Source of the DNA: Latrodectus hesperus
Lineage: Eukaryota; Arthropoda; Arachnida; Araneae; Theridiidae
Length of the DNA stretch: 64,000 nucleotides
Direction of reading: 5' to 3'
NCBI GenBank assembly: GCA_037975125.1
Contig: CM075853.1
Coordinates: forward strand, 69,300,268 to 69,364,267
The stretch's first letter is position 1. Each line of letters opens with the position of its first letter. A model generated the notes under the pieces. It was not told the DNA's origin. It saw only the letters and a list, made by a program, of their open reading frames with translations, and made no database searches. Shown here piece by piece: positions 11,216-22,770 of the stretch. The position numbers and the translations under genes were made by a program.

Positions 11216-13704
11216 TGGAAAATAATACATATGATGAAAAAGTTTTATAAAAAAAAAACTTATGAAAAGACCTGTTTAAATCAAGCTTGAATACTTAGAT
11301 CTTTCTATGTAATAAAATTTGAAGGTTTAAAAAAACTGGGTGGAGGGGGTAAAAATAATAAAGTATTTCGTTAAAGTTAATACATCTTTGTTTTAATCTT
11401 TTTATTTCTAACCACCTTCGTTTTTTTTTTCTAGTTTATTAATTTGAACTGGTCTTTAGTCATGCCTAAAGAATTTTAATATTAAAAGAAATTTTATTAA
11501 AATGTTTAACTACTTCAAAATTTGTTACCATATGAATATAATATAAGATAATGTATTTCCAGTTAGTGGGGAAAATTTTTTCAATAAAGATAAAACTCAC
11601 CTTTCCTTTTCTGCCACCTGTCATAAAATTCCCATGATGCAACTCTTCAAAGCTATTAATGGATTAATACTGAATTATTATTAATTGTATTACAGCATAA
11701 ATTTATAAATTAGTTTAATATTATTAGGTTATTAATTGTAGCATTAATTTGCCAGCTTAAGGAAATATCATATAACAGCTACTCTAATTTATATCAGTAT
11801 TTAATTAATTTAAGAGCTAAATAAAGAGGATGTTATTCGTCGTGTTTTAGAAATAATCGATAGTATTGAAGTTTTTATTACGAATTATAACACATTTTCG
11901 TATAATAACAAAATAATGCGTGACAACATGAAATATTTTTCCTCAAATAATATTATGAACATTAATAATTTGCTTGATTAAGTCTTTAGCAATAAAATTA
12001 ATTTTTTATTTTTGTTTCAGTACTAATGAAATTATAAAACTTTTTAAAAGCCTGAAAATTATTAAATTAGTTTTAAAAACTACATGCAAGTTTTTTAATC
12101 CTTTAATTTATTAAAAAAAATTCTTTAACTATTTTTGATTGTGAATTCAGTTTTTAATTAATTTTTCACTTGGATTTCATGTTTTAACTGTAACAAAAGT
12201 TTTTTTTCTTCCAGATATAATTTAAGATACTTTCTATAAATTGAAAGCGGAAAAAATTTAAAACTTTGACAAAAAATAATTTATTAATCTTTAACTATTT
12301 TATACGAACTCTTTTAATGACATAAAATTTATAATGATATTCGATGTGTAAAAAACATTTTTATTAAGGATGCTTTTCTTGTTATTTACTTATTAAAAGT
12401 TTTTAGAAAAAAAATGCATTCTTTCCAATTTATCGAAGTATAATCTTTATTATTTAATTTTGGGAATTCAATAACTTATTTGTCTTGTACAATATTTTAT
12501 ATCCATTTTTTATTATGAGAACCAGTAAAAATCTAACTTAATCATGGCATTTTTTTTAGATTGATTGTTTCATTGATTTCGAGATTGAAGTTGGTTGTAA
12601 GCTTTTTGGTAATCAGTTAAGCGAATTTTGAATTCAAACCTCACAGAGGTCAGTTTAGCAGTCCGCTCTCTGGTACTTAAATTCTCCTCTGAAATTACAA
12701 GTTTTCCGATTCTCTTTTTAATGCAATATATTTAATCTCAAATTTATTTTTTTAACTAAAAATGTAGATTATCGTATATTTTGATAAAAAATCGCGAAAT
12801 AACAGAACATTTTTTAAAAAATAACAAAGTGAAAATATTTACTTAGCTTTTTGGTGTAGCGTTGTCAAAATAAGAAATAATTTTTAATATTTAATTAGCT
12901 TTGATTAATTTTGCCTTGAGCACTCAGAAAACGGGATGTTTGATAATCTTAATATAAAGAAAGTAATTACGATCTGGTACATAACAAAATTATTATTCAT
13001 TTGGTTCTTGATATATACATTTCCAACTAGAAATAAAATAAATCCACATGATATAAAATTTCCATTGTTCCTAATATTTCCTATTTTCCTAGACTGACGA
13101 AATTTAAATTTCAAAGTGGAAAATTTTGTTATATCAAAGAATCTTCAACTTTTTGAAATTTCAGAATCTCACTTTTGTAACTTATATAAACCAGATTTTT
13201 TTTGTTTGAAAGTTTAAAAAATTTTAATAAAAATAGAAAATGCTTTTTTTGAGGAGAGGAGAAAGGAATTTTCTAAAATTTACATTGGAAATGAAGACGG
13301 GGGAATATATATTCACAGCCAAATGTTTAATGTAGGTCATTTAAATTTGTTTTTCAGAGAAATAAATCCCCTTACTGCTTTTTTCCGTTTTACAAGTAAT
13401 TCTTGAATGGTGATTTGTGAAAAGACTTTATTGCATAAAGCATTCAAATTAGAATTTTTTTGGTGAAAATTTCTTATGAGGTGATTCTTTTAAGAAATCG
13501 TAAAGTTTCTGTTTACCTTGGTATGCTGTATATAGATATATTTTTTTGTATATGCAATGTATATTTTGCTTTTCTTTTTTTATTGCATTAGTTTTATCTT
13601 CGGTTCCTAATCAAGTAAAATTCCAAAATCTAGAGTTTTCCCCGGTTAAAATCTAAATCAAGTAATCAGTTTAAATCAAGCAAACTATAAATTTATTGAG
13701 CCAG

Positions 13705-13707
<3 letters not shown>
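11216..13707. other. AT-rich non-coding stretch
   Basis: Low-complexity A/T DNA with no recognised gene or element. A weak B-box-like string near 12625-12645 was considered and not accepted. Confidence 0.5.

Positions 13708-13769
<62 letters not shown>
13708..13769. repeat. (TA)n microsatellite
   Basis: Pure TA run of about 60 bases, ending in TATAATATAAAATAA. Confidence 0.95.
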
Positions 13770-13774
<5 letters not shown>

Positions 13775-15670
13775 AAATAATTTAAACGGAATGTTGCAAA
13801 GCCTCTACATTCAAACAGTTTGAAAGGAAATTGCAAATTTAAATTTGAAATAAAATGGCTCAAGATACAACAACAAACACGGTGTTCTTCGCTATTCTAT
13901 GAGAGTTTCCCAAATAATTTTACCACCAAAATAGTTAAGTAAATAACTAATCATTAAAAATGTAAAATCCTAAATATAAATGAACAAAATTATGGCTCTA
14001 CCTCCTACGAATTTCAACTAATTTCGTTTGACTGAGAGATCTCTGGTTTCTGGAAAATTAGTACTCAAGTAAACAACCAAATAAAACATTATTACTGGAC
14101 ACTTTTGAGAACTCATTTTATTAAAACACTTTAATTAATGTGAAAGTATTTTGTAAGCATCAAAATGCCACCTTTGATTGATTGTTTATAAAAATAACTA
14201 AAAATCAAAAGTGAAGACGTAAATATTATCTGAATTTTCCTCATTCTGAAAGATAATCTCGCTCACAAATTTAATGTGTGTGTGTGTGTGCTTTCACCGT
14301 TAGGTCTAAAAATGTGAATAAGACCCAATGCCACAGTTTCAAACTAAATTTTATAGTTAAAAATACTTCGGTTAGTTTTTTTTAAGTTTATCTCTCAACG
14401 ATCATTTTTTGAACATGAGAACTAATTAGATCGGAACCTACAGTTTAGAGTGGATTACAAGCACACAGAGAGGGCTGGCGAGGGATCTAATGTGACATAA
14501 AATAAAATCTAAAATCGAAATTCCATTTAATTAGTGTTTGTTTGCACCCTTACTTCTGGTTAAATTTTAATGGGATTCCAATATTATTTGAGTTAAACTG
14601 TTATGAACTATGAAAACCAAATTTTTTGTGTAAATATTTAAAATAATAAGGTAAGTAATTTTCAAGCAACTATCTTGTTTGCAATAAACAATTTGTATAA
14701 GAAATTTATAGTTAATCCCCTCTTCAATTTTTTTTCTCTCATCAGATTTCTTAACATTTTGTCCAGTTTAAACATAATTTTATAATGTTTTTATAGTTTA
14801 TTTGTTTTTCAACATTTTTTTAGCAGGACTAGACTTGGCGATGGTTTCAAAAAACCTCTGAAACAAAATACATAAAGCCGTGTACATTCGTGGTTTTCTT
14901 TTTAGAAGATATTAAAAAATAAAACAAATGGGGCATATGAGAAATACAGTTTATATTTGAAGTTATATATCATTGGCTATAAATATTAATTATATGCATC
15001 TCTTAAATAATATATAGAAAGGAGATTGACTATATTCCATTGTAGCTTAACTTGGAAATAGGACTAATGAATTGAGTTTATTGCGATGCAAGATTTGTTT
15101 TATACTCATTTTATAATCAACATTACTTTTGTGCATTTGCTTTTAAGATACATGAAAAGACTAAAAAAAAAATTGAGAGAGAGAGAGATAAGTTTATTTT
15201 TTTAAAATAGTTTGTTATACTATTAAAAATAATTGTTAAGGATTCCGTATTAGCAGATAACATTTATAATATGCATCAATTATTATTACACATAATCTGT
15301 TAACAAAAAATCAAATTTATTTTATCGTGACTATAATTGCGGAAAATTTCAAATCTATGGAAAAACCTTCTGAGCCGCTTATTCTTCGATACAACTAATT
15401 CCCTTGAAAGAGAGCTAAAATGTAAAATGTATTTTTAATAAACTAAAAATGTAAAAAAAAATTAGTTGGATTTTTTACATTAATTTTTGTTAATCGACAT
15501 TAAATCTCCTGGAGTTTTGGACTTTCCAGAAATGATAAATACCCATCCCCCATTCTGGTCCTAGATTTTCTTAGGGTCAACGGTATGATGGACCTTGTCT
15601 GACTTCTTCAGACATTTGGAGGATAAGCCTCAACAACATAGACATTAATGTTAATTTGAGAAAAGCTATA
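13770..15670. other. AT-rich non-coding stretch with short simple repeats
   Basis: It contains a (TG)8 run at 14275-14290 and a short GA run near 15174-15188. The patch at 15540-15640 (CCCATCCCCCATTCTGGTCC) is GC-richer and unassigned. No gene is seen. Confidence 0.5.
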
Positions 15671-15810
15671 TCCCGTGGTTTTGAATCTGACCTAGGCTTG
15701 AAAATGTGTATGTAGTGATTCGGAATCCACTTTAAATTTATAGGTCCACTCCTATCTAATCCTCGTGTGCAAGAAAATGATCGTTAAACGACAAACCAAA
15801 CGAAATGAAG
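15671..15810 (+). repeat. tRNA-derived SINE, 5'-eroded copy with good tail
   Basis: A degraded B box (CCGTGGTTTTGAATCTGACC) is followed by a well-kept family tail: ATGTAGTGATTCGGAATCCA, then CCTCGTGTGCAAGAAAATGA, then ACGACAAACCAAACGAAATG. This copy shows the 3' end best and helps define the family consensus. Confidence 0.65.
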
Positions 15811-16186
15811 TGTTTTTTACTATGACTACGTCAAATGCACACTGTGAATATGCGTTTTCCACGATGTGCTAAATAACGATTTGATGGCCATAAGAGTATT
15901 AACTCATCCAAAATTCTCAGAAAATACAACATATCGCATTCAGCTGCATTCAAATTTTTGGTTGATCACACTTTTGATGGTATTTTATGAAGTACCTCAA
16001 GCGCATGCTCAAGTTGACTGTCCATTCTGTTGCAAACATCGTCATATTTATTTTTTGTTTTCCAAACCTCATTTCATTCGGGGCTTGTATTGTAGTTGTA
16101 TGAATTTTTAAGTCATACAAGTAAAATATTTTCAGTTTTTAGTTATCACGGCACCGTGGAGATTCAATACGATGTTCCATATTACC
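15811..16186. other. Unassigned stretch before hAT element
   Basis: The 81-codon plus frame at 15866-16111 includes a Cys-rich part (VDCPFCCKHRH), but no domain is recognised. It is treated as chance or as a remnant of unknown origin. Confidence 0.35.
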
Positions 16187-17353
16187 CATAGGTTCTCAAA
16201 GTGGTCCAGGTGGACCCCCAGGATTTGATAGGAGACCACACAGGGGTCCACGTAGACGTGAAGAGAAAACAGGGGTTCACAAGTTGTAAGTGTTAGTCCA
16301 CGAAAATTTTTGTGGTTTTAATAATAAAGAACAAAAATTTTGGCTTGGATTTACCTATCAGCGTAGGCAGGTAGCATCATTCACTAGATAGGTACTCAAA
16401 AATACTTGAAACTCAGTTCAAACTCAGAATTGAATAGAACAATAGATAATAGTACAAGAGTGTACACCATAGGTCGAGACTTAGGTCGAGATTTAGGACA
16501 CCATAGGTCGAGAAAGTGCCGCCCGTGCGCCCGCTTGTCCAGGATGCTTGTTTAGACCTGTAAAGGGATGAAATGTGAACTTGCGCTGTGCTTGCTATCT
16601 ACGTTAGTATAAATACGAATGCCAAGAACAAAATTTAAATGATGACTTCAAAAATAGATTTGAAGATATCCTGACGATGGAAATATCACCATGGATTATA
16701 ATCCCATTTGATGAAATGGAAGAAGTGAATGTGGTATTACAAGAGGAGCTACTTGAGCTCAACACCAACGAGGAACTAAAGGTGAAATTTAAAATAGGCT
16801 ATCAAACATTTTGGCTGCAGGCAGAAACCCCCGAAAAATATCCTGGGCTGTGGGAAATTGCGAGAAAATTTTTGATAGCGTGTTTCCCTCGTCATATCTT
16901 GTCGAAAGAAATTTTAGTGCCATTACCAACATATTAACAAAAAAATAGGAAGATTGAACATCACAAAACGGGGAGATTTGAGATTACTTCTTACAAAACT
17001 CATGCCAAACATTAATAATTTGCTGTCAATTCATCAAGTACATCCTTCTCATTAAAAGTATGACTATTTTTTATTGTTGATTTACTTTTCAGAGTTCATT
17101 GTTGATTTTTTGTCAATTGTTGATTGTTTGTAATAATAAATGTTCATAACTTTGTCTAATCTTAAGTATTATTTTAATCAATAGGATACAAGAAAATGTG
17201 CTAAATTTTTTTTATTCTTAACACCCCCAATTTACTTGAGTGAATTTTTTTTTGGAATTTTGGGAATACAGTAGAAATGTAGCAGCAAGGGGTCTACCTA
17301 AAATAATAAAACTTTGAAAGTGGTCAACGAGAAAAAAGAAGTTTTGAATTTAT
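16187..17353 (+). mobile_element. Decayed, internally deleted hAT-family DNA transposon
   Basis: The left end CATAGGTTCTCAAAGTGGTC resembles the CAGTGGTTCTCAAAG terminus of animal hAT elements and runs into tandem-like GGTGGACCCCCAGG / GGGGTCCACGTAG motifs. The right end mirrors this: CAAGGGGTCTACC, then ACTTTGAAAGTGGTC, then a GTTTTGAA end. Between them is the C-terminal part of a hAT transposase (16608-17055) and no BED zinc finger or catalytic core. The element is therefore a deletion derivative. Its exact ends and target duplication are blurred by mutation. A short array of AGGTCGAGA words (about 16473-16512) lies inside. Confidence 0.7.
16608..17055 (+). pseudogene. hAT transposase C-terminal fragment
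   Basis: The frame opens after a stop at 16605-16607. It reads through FKNRFEDIL, a first ATG at 16677, WIIIPFDEMEEVNVVLQEEL, LKVKFKIGYQTFWLQAETPE and YPGLWEIARKFLIACFP. This is the region leading into the hAT C-terminal dimerisation domain of SCAND3/ZBED5-like transposases. Near the expected conserved SxxxxERxFS segment the frame fails and stops at 16937. Further family-like words appear in another frame, ending in HQVHPSH plus stop at 17055. At least one frameshift is therefore needed to explain it. The N-terminal BED finger and DDE core are absent. Such a fragment could not transpose DNA. The family assignment is from recognised motifs; the exact subfamily is uncertain. Confidence 0.75.
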
Positions 17354-18734
17354 AGATTCCCAATTCTGCAGACAATCATGGGATCTCGACTGACGACGCA
17401 TCAATGTTTTGTTACTATGATCCACAATTCCAAAATGGTTATAATTCGACCTTTCGAATTTAGAAACATGCTGGTAACATTTTTTCTTCACCAAAAAATT
17501 CAGGTCTTTTTAATCAGTAACAATTCTCAAATGCAACTTTTGTATGAGAAATTGCTTGTACTATTTATTTGTGAACATATTATAGCCTTTTCACATCTTC
17601 TACCACATAAATTTCACTAGCGTGGTATATGGAATGCTGTAGTTAAAGTGTGTAGTCTTTCTCTTTTTACTGTAGTTATTTCAATGATATTTATGGTATA
17701 TTTAAAATGCATTCTGAAATATATAAGGCATTTTGTACGAAAAAGTTTTCATTTTCGGTAACTTCTTGATTCGGTAGTTACGATTATGTATGTTAAACTT
17801 CCGGTAATTGCGATTATGTATAAAACTAGTAGTGAAATAAATAATATATTTCTGTGTATTTATAATACTGTAGCTTATATTCTACAAAAGCTTTGTTTGT
17901 GCTTAAGTATTGATTTGTATGACATAATTGCTAAAACTGAGACCAGCATTTAACTTTACTTGCTCGTAGTCAATATTTCGCTTCTTAAAAGATTAAACGC
18001 ATTTTTAAGTTGGTAAATGTTGTTGAGCTTCTTTTTTTCATTTTTTGTTGTACAGCGAAGGATTACGAAATGTCAGTTGAATGATTTATTTGTTAAGTGT
18101 AATTAGTTAATGCATTGCACCATTAATTATTCATTTTGCTCCCTCCTACGCTACTTCAAAGTTGTTTTTTTTTCTATTAAGAGAATGGGTTCAGCGCCTT
18201 TGTATTTATTTCTCTTTGCTTGTTGACTTAAACAAAAGTTCTTTCTCTTTTTACTTGATGGATATTCAAAGAAAAAGATCTCTTTAGTTGCCTTGCCTTT
18301 AAATGGTTGTAGGCCACTTCTTAAATAAGCATCCCATCACTTTATTTTTATACTAGTATTTATAGAAAAGATGAAAAAACTTTTTTTTCAAAAACAGTGT
18401 TTTTTTTAATTATATCTTCCTGAGCAAGCAGACTTAGCTGGTAATTAATCAAAGCTTACGTCTATAATTTAATTATTGGTTCAAATAACTACTTCGAGCT
18501 TTTTGCTTAATCGCCGAATGTTCAACATTCTTGCTATCAGTCCAATAGTTCGACTTATATGCCAGATTTGAATGCAATGAGAAATCCTCGAAAAATCTAC
18601 TTTAAAATAGAGGTATCGGTAAACATCAACAAAAGATATTAATTTCTGCTGTATTTCTATAGATTCACAAATCATCATAGGCTGATGATTTCTGTTTGAA
18701 TGACACGCCTCCAAAGGGAAAAAATCATCTATAT
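17354..18734. other. Non-coding stretch between two hAT elements
   Basis: No gene. At 17370-17640 there is slightly more complex sequence with an 80-codon frame lacking any domain. At 18480-18720 there is a GC-richer unique patch whose 88-codon minus frame also lacks a domain. It is truncated on its right by the hAT insertion at 18735 and may be a host non-coding element. Confidence 0.4.
18727..18734. repeat. Left target-site duplication of hAT element
   Basis: ATCTATAT, repeated exactly at 19898-19905. Eight-base duplications are diagnostic of hAT insertion. Confidence 0.9.
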
Positions 18735-19897
18735 CAGTGTTTCTCAACCGCCGGTCCGCGGACCGGTAACGGTCCGCAAGAAATATTTACCGGTCCGCGA
18801 AATATCCAGCTTTTATAGGCCGACCACCGATACAGTACCTACATTACAATAATAATAGTTTACTAGTTTAAAAAATAATGTAATCTTTGATGAAAAATAC
18901 AACAAACTGGCAACTATGTACCTAAACGCGTTTCAACTTCTACAATAAGATTGATGCGTTCAAAAAGAAATTGAAACTCTGGTATAAACGTGAGGAAGAA
19001 AACACTTTTGATATGTTTGCTTCTTTCTTTGATTACATTAATACTAATGACATGGATCAGAAGAGCGTTATCAGCGTTATTTTGGAGCATTTAAAAGTAC
19101 TATCAATAGCTTTTGATCAGTATTATCCCCCAGAAGAAGATGTACGTTCAGGTAATCTGTGGATAATCAATCCATTTATTGATAATTATGATAACAATCT
19201 GACTACAGTCCAGGAAACAGAACTTATTGAACTGTCTTCAGATCTAGGACTTAAATCACAGTTCAAATCAATAAATATATATCAATTCTGGATAAAGACT
19301 GCAACAGAATACCCCAATCTTCTTGCAAAGGCGTTGAAGATATTATTGCCTTTTTCCTCAACTTATTTGTGTGAAACTACATTTTCGGCTATGACTGTTA
19401 ATAAAACGAAACATAGAAATCGACTTGCTCTTGCACCTGCTTTACGTATTGCTGTAACTGGTTTAAAGCCTAGGATTGACAGTTTAGTCAGCAACAAAGA
19501 CCAGCAGCAATCTCATTAATTTTAGTTTTTATATATCCTTTATTTTGGTAAATTATTTTTTGCTTATTTGGTATCTACTTACGTTGTTCACATTTCGACT
19601 CATTGTTGTTTTGGCTAATATATTAATTAAAAAACATAAATATATCATTCACGTTGGAATTTTCTTGGAGTTTTAATTAAGTTTTGGTGTTTTTATTCTC
19701 GATGCAATATTATATAAGTAAGTTGAATATACAAATGTAAATTATAACAAACAAAATGCTTTAAAAATTATGTATGTCTTCATGATTTATCTTTGTGAAA
19801 AATTGTGCATTGGCTCAAATTATTAATATTACCGGTCCGCGCGAACGTGCCGAAATATTTTACCGGTCCTTGGAGAAAATTCAGTTGAGAAACACTG
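18735..19897 (+). mobile_element. hAT DNA transposon, non-autonomous deletion derivative with intact ends
   Basis: The terminal inverted repeats are CAGTGTTTCTCAAC on the left and its exact complement GTTGAGAAACACTG on the right. They are flanked by a perfect 8-bp target duplication ATCTATAT. Just inside lie repeated ACCGGTCCGCG-type words, several on the left (18750-18800) and two on the right (about 19831 and 19861). These are the kind of subterminal repeats hAT transposases bind. The body is 1,163 bases and holds only the C-terminal third of a transposase. Perfect duplication and matching ends suggest a comparatively recent insertion. It could move only if a full-length relative supplies transposase. 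Confidence 0.92.
18926..19519 (+). pseudogene. hAT transposase C-terminal domain, open but truncated
   Basis: The frame is open for 197 codons from just after a TAA (18923-18925) to a TAA at 19517-19519, with no internal stop. It starts mid-domain (YNKIDAFKKKLKLWYKR), the usual entry into the hAT C-terminal half. It passes through NPFIDN, LIELSSDLGLKSQF, YQFWIKTATEYPNL and the dimerisation core LLPFSSTYLCETTFSAM, ending near NKTKHRNRLALAPALR. There is no ATG at the start of homology, and the BED finger and acidic catalytic residues are missing. The product, if made, would be a dimerisation-only fragment. It is of a FAM200/SCAND3/GTF2IRD2-like hAT type and divergent from the neighbour at 16.6 kb. 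Intactness may reflect youth rather than selection. Confidence 0.85.
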
Positions 19898-19905
19898 ATC
19901 TATAT
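19898..19905. repeat. Right target-site duplication of hAT element
   Basis: ATCTATAT, identical to 18727-18734. Confidence 0.9.
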
Positions 19906-20211
19906 AATGCCAAAGCTAATGTGTGTCTATGTTTAAAAAGAAATTTAAATCAAGTGATTTCATTAGGTTTGATGTATTATCATTAGGACACATTTATAAT
20001 TCGCAGTATTCGCAACACCCAAGTAATATTTTAGTCACCCAAATATAGTTGATTTGTGCAAATAATAATTCGCAGTATTTTCTATTACCAAAAGCCTAAA
20101 GAAGCATTGTTATTTTTTGTTATTTTTAGACTATTCTTTATGAAAATGCTAAGTACATTAATTTATGATTTACATTTAGCAACCGTTGACAGAAGTCATT
20201 AAATGCGTAAA
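19906..20211. other. Non-coding stretch
   Basis: Nothing recognised. Confidence 0.5.
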
Positions 20212-20322
20212 ATTTCTTTTTTTCTGTCTGAAATATAATAATTGTTTGCTTTAATAAAGTATCTTATTGAAAATGTGTTAAACTTATATATACCATACTG
20301 TAGGAAATTATTTTTGCTAAAA
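20212..20322. repeat. Unclassified dispersed repeat, copy A
   Basis: TTTCTTTTTTTCTGTCTGAA, TAATAATTGTTTGCTTTA and ACCATACTGTAGGAAATTAT occur in the same order as in the segment at 26018-26122, with small indels between. Both copies end in TTTTTGCTAAAAT. No coding or tRNA-like part is seen. Confidence 0.6.
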
Positions 20323-21885
20323 TCTACAATCCATAAACCTCTTACATAAAAATATTTTAGCTATTACGATGAAATCAGTTAAAACATATATTTTCATTTG
20401 TGTAATGTAAAATTGAATTTGATTATTTGCTGTTTTATTATTTCAATTTAGTTTCTTGTGACATTACTAATTAAATTCAATAAGTTCATATTTATAATAA
20501 TAGGATACTTATATCAGTAATGTTAGATATTACTAAAATTTTATTGACGAATTTTAGTACGATAAGAGTATTAATATTTTCATTTTAATTTTAAACTGTG
20601 CTGGTTTTCGTAAATAAATCTCGGCACATATTACCTCGTAAATTAATTTTGATAAGTACTATTCTAATAATACAGACTATTAAATATTAGAATAAATAAG
20701 GCTACTTAATTAGATTTGTAATATAACAAAAATAATATTTTTGAAATATAAATACTTCTTGAGAAGTTCGAAAAATTGTTAAATTTATATAATTTTTAAT
20801 TTAAGTATATAATTTGAAAAATAGGTAAAACAATCAATAGATTTTTTTTAAATTCCCTGTTAAAATGTTGGCTATATTTCCCCCTTTTTTTCCTATATTA
20901 AGAAACCAAATTTTGAAACTTTAATTTCATTTCTTTTTAACTCATTAAAAGTGATGTGTAGTCAAATGTTTAAATAAGCTATATAAAAGTAAAGAAACTA
21001 GTTATAGAATCTTTATCGTATAAATTCATAATTTCTATTTTTTATTTATATTTTTTTGTAAAATCATTTAAAAATAGCGAAACGCGAAATATTTGTAGTT
21101 ATAATTTTCTTCCTTCAATTTATTTTAATTATCAAGAAATGAAAATTTGCAGACTAATTTACCTACTTATAATTGAAATTAGTAATTTTTATATGTATTA
21201 CAAAGTTAAACATACGCCTGGTTTTAACTGCTTAACGGTACTATTCTTTACTTGAGTGTCATTTTCATAAATTTACATTTTACCTTAATTAGACTATGGT
21301 GTTATGAAATGTCTTTGAACATGAGGCAAAATGAATTAATTTCTTCTAAGCTTGTTTATTATTGTGTATATGTTCATCTATTAGAATACCCTTGTGAGAG
21401 AAAGAAAAGATTGATTTTAAAAAATAGAAGATTTCTGTACTATTTTTATTGAAATGTAGAAACACATTTTTTATACAAAAAATGCAAATTACTAAATGTA
21501 TGCAAAAATGCTCAGTGTTGAGTTTTAAGTTTATAGATATGCGTTTGAAGGCTCAAAAATTAAAATGTTAATAAATGCGACCTTGCTATTTACTGTTTTC
21601 AGTAAAAGAGAAAGTAATTAAGTCATATAGTGAATTCCTAACTAGCAATTGGAAAAATATTTATGCATAATATGCTTAAATATATTGTCAAAATTTTAAT
21701 TATTGACTTTTATTTTTTCAATTAAAAAATATTGCTTATAATTACTCAAAATATTAATTGTTGAAAATACAGCAACATAAATTATTTAGTTGTAATGGTT
21801 AATATTTAATATACAGTTAATAGTTTTTTTCTGTTTGCTCATTATAATAAATATATGTAAATAATTATTACTAAATAGTTACTAA

Positions 21886-21897
21886 CGCGCGCGCGCG
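21886..21897. repeat. (CG)6 run
   Basis: Twelve alternating C and G bases embedded in DNA that otherwise has very few CpGs. Such runs can adopt Z-DNA. Confidence 0.9.
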
Positions 21898-22188
21898 AAT
21901 TATATAGGAAATTTCGTATTTGGTGAATTAATATAAAGTTATATTTATATAAGTAAAAATATTGATTTAATATAAAAATAATTTTTAATAGCTAATACAT
22001 TTAATAATTCTTGAATAAATCAAAAAAAGTTTGAATATAAGTTCAGAAAAAAATTATCCGTTTTAAAATTAAGAAAACGCATGCTGTCATTGTTTAGTTC
22101 TTTCAGTATGTGTTGAAAATATTGTGTTTAAATAAATTCAACCGTTTCTAAAAATTTAAGCCTTTTAATTGTTTAACATGATAACGAA

Positions 22189-22213
22189 TTACACAATGAC
22201 ATCCATTGTGTAA
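22189..22213. repeat. Perfect short hairpin
   Basis: TTACACAATG and CATTGTGTAA are 10-bp perfect arms around a 5-base loop (ACATC). Confidence 0.8.
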
Positions 22214-22454
22214 TCTGCCTTTAAGAAGGAATTTTTAAGAAGGAAGAAAGCAAAGGTTTTCACCGTAAGAGAAAATAATTGTTTTTGAAATTCTAGTGAC
22301 CTTTTAATTCTGAAAAATATAAATATACATCTTAAGCAAAACTTCAGAATGAGTAATATCTCTGACTCTTATAAAGCAGATATCTTTCCTTGCTTTACAA
22401 TGTCTAACATTCAGTGAAGTATTCAGTAAACTCCAGCGAAAAATCCGTGGTTGT

Positions 22455-22770
22455 TTCTCTTTCAAAATTCGAACCGATATCTGGGGAAGAAGAATGATGG
22501 TCGAAGCTATGAATTTTCCTGGAATTTTCTGGAAAGTCCATCCGTTCTGCTAATTTGCATAATCGCACCCCGAACGGGACTTAATCAAGTTTGCACGCCC
22601 CCATCTACCTCACTGCTCCCTCTTTGTGTGCAAGTTCGGCGTGGATGAGAGAGACGGGGTGGGAGCGACGTAATGAACGGTAATGAAGGGGCTTGTCCTG
22701 GAATGAATTTATATCCTTATTTGAATCTTATTATCTAGTTTCCGGGCCCCGTGTGTGATGTCTCTTTATT
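22455..22770. promoter_or_regulatory. GC-richer island, candidate conserved regulatory element
   Basis: Unique CpG-bearing sequence with a POU octamer-like site inside CTGCTAATTTGCATAATCG (about 22549) and GC-rich words such as CCCCGAACGGGACTTAATC, GTTCGGCGTGGATGAGAG and CCGGGCCCCG. The 65-codon plus frame (22451-22648) has no domain. The cluster of homeodomain/POU-like sites in high-complexity DNA fits a developmental enhancer, but only alignment to other species can show conservation. Confidence 0.35.

Larger units (their letters stand above)
20323..22454. other. AT-rich non-coding stretch
   Basis: No gene. It holds a (CG)6 run (21886-21897) and a small perfect palindrome (22189-22213), listed separately. 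The 66-codon frame at 21252-21452 is judged to be chance. Confidence 0.5.

Noticed and set aside
12600..12700. SINE-like B box (TTTTGAATTCAAACCTCAC)
   Set aside because: It matches only about half of the B-box positions and has no recognisable tail.
15866..16111. Cys-rich 81-codon frame as a zinc-finger relic
   Set aside because: A single CPFC-like cluster without partner His/Cys spacing is not enough to call a domain.
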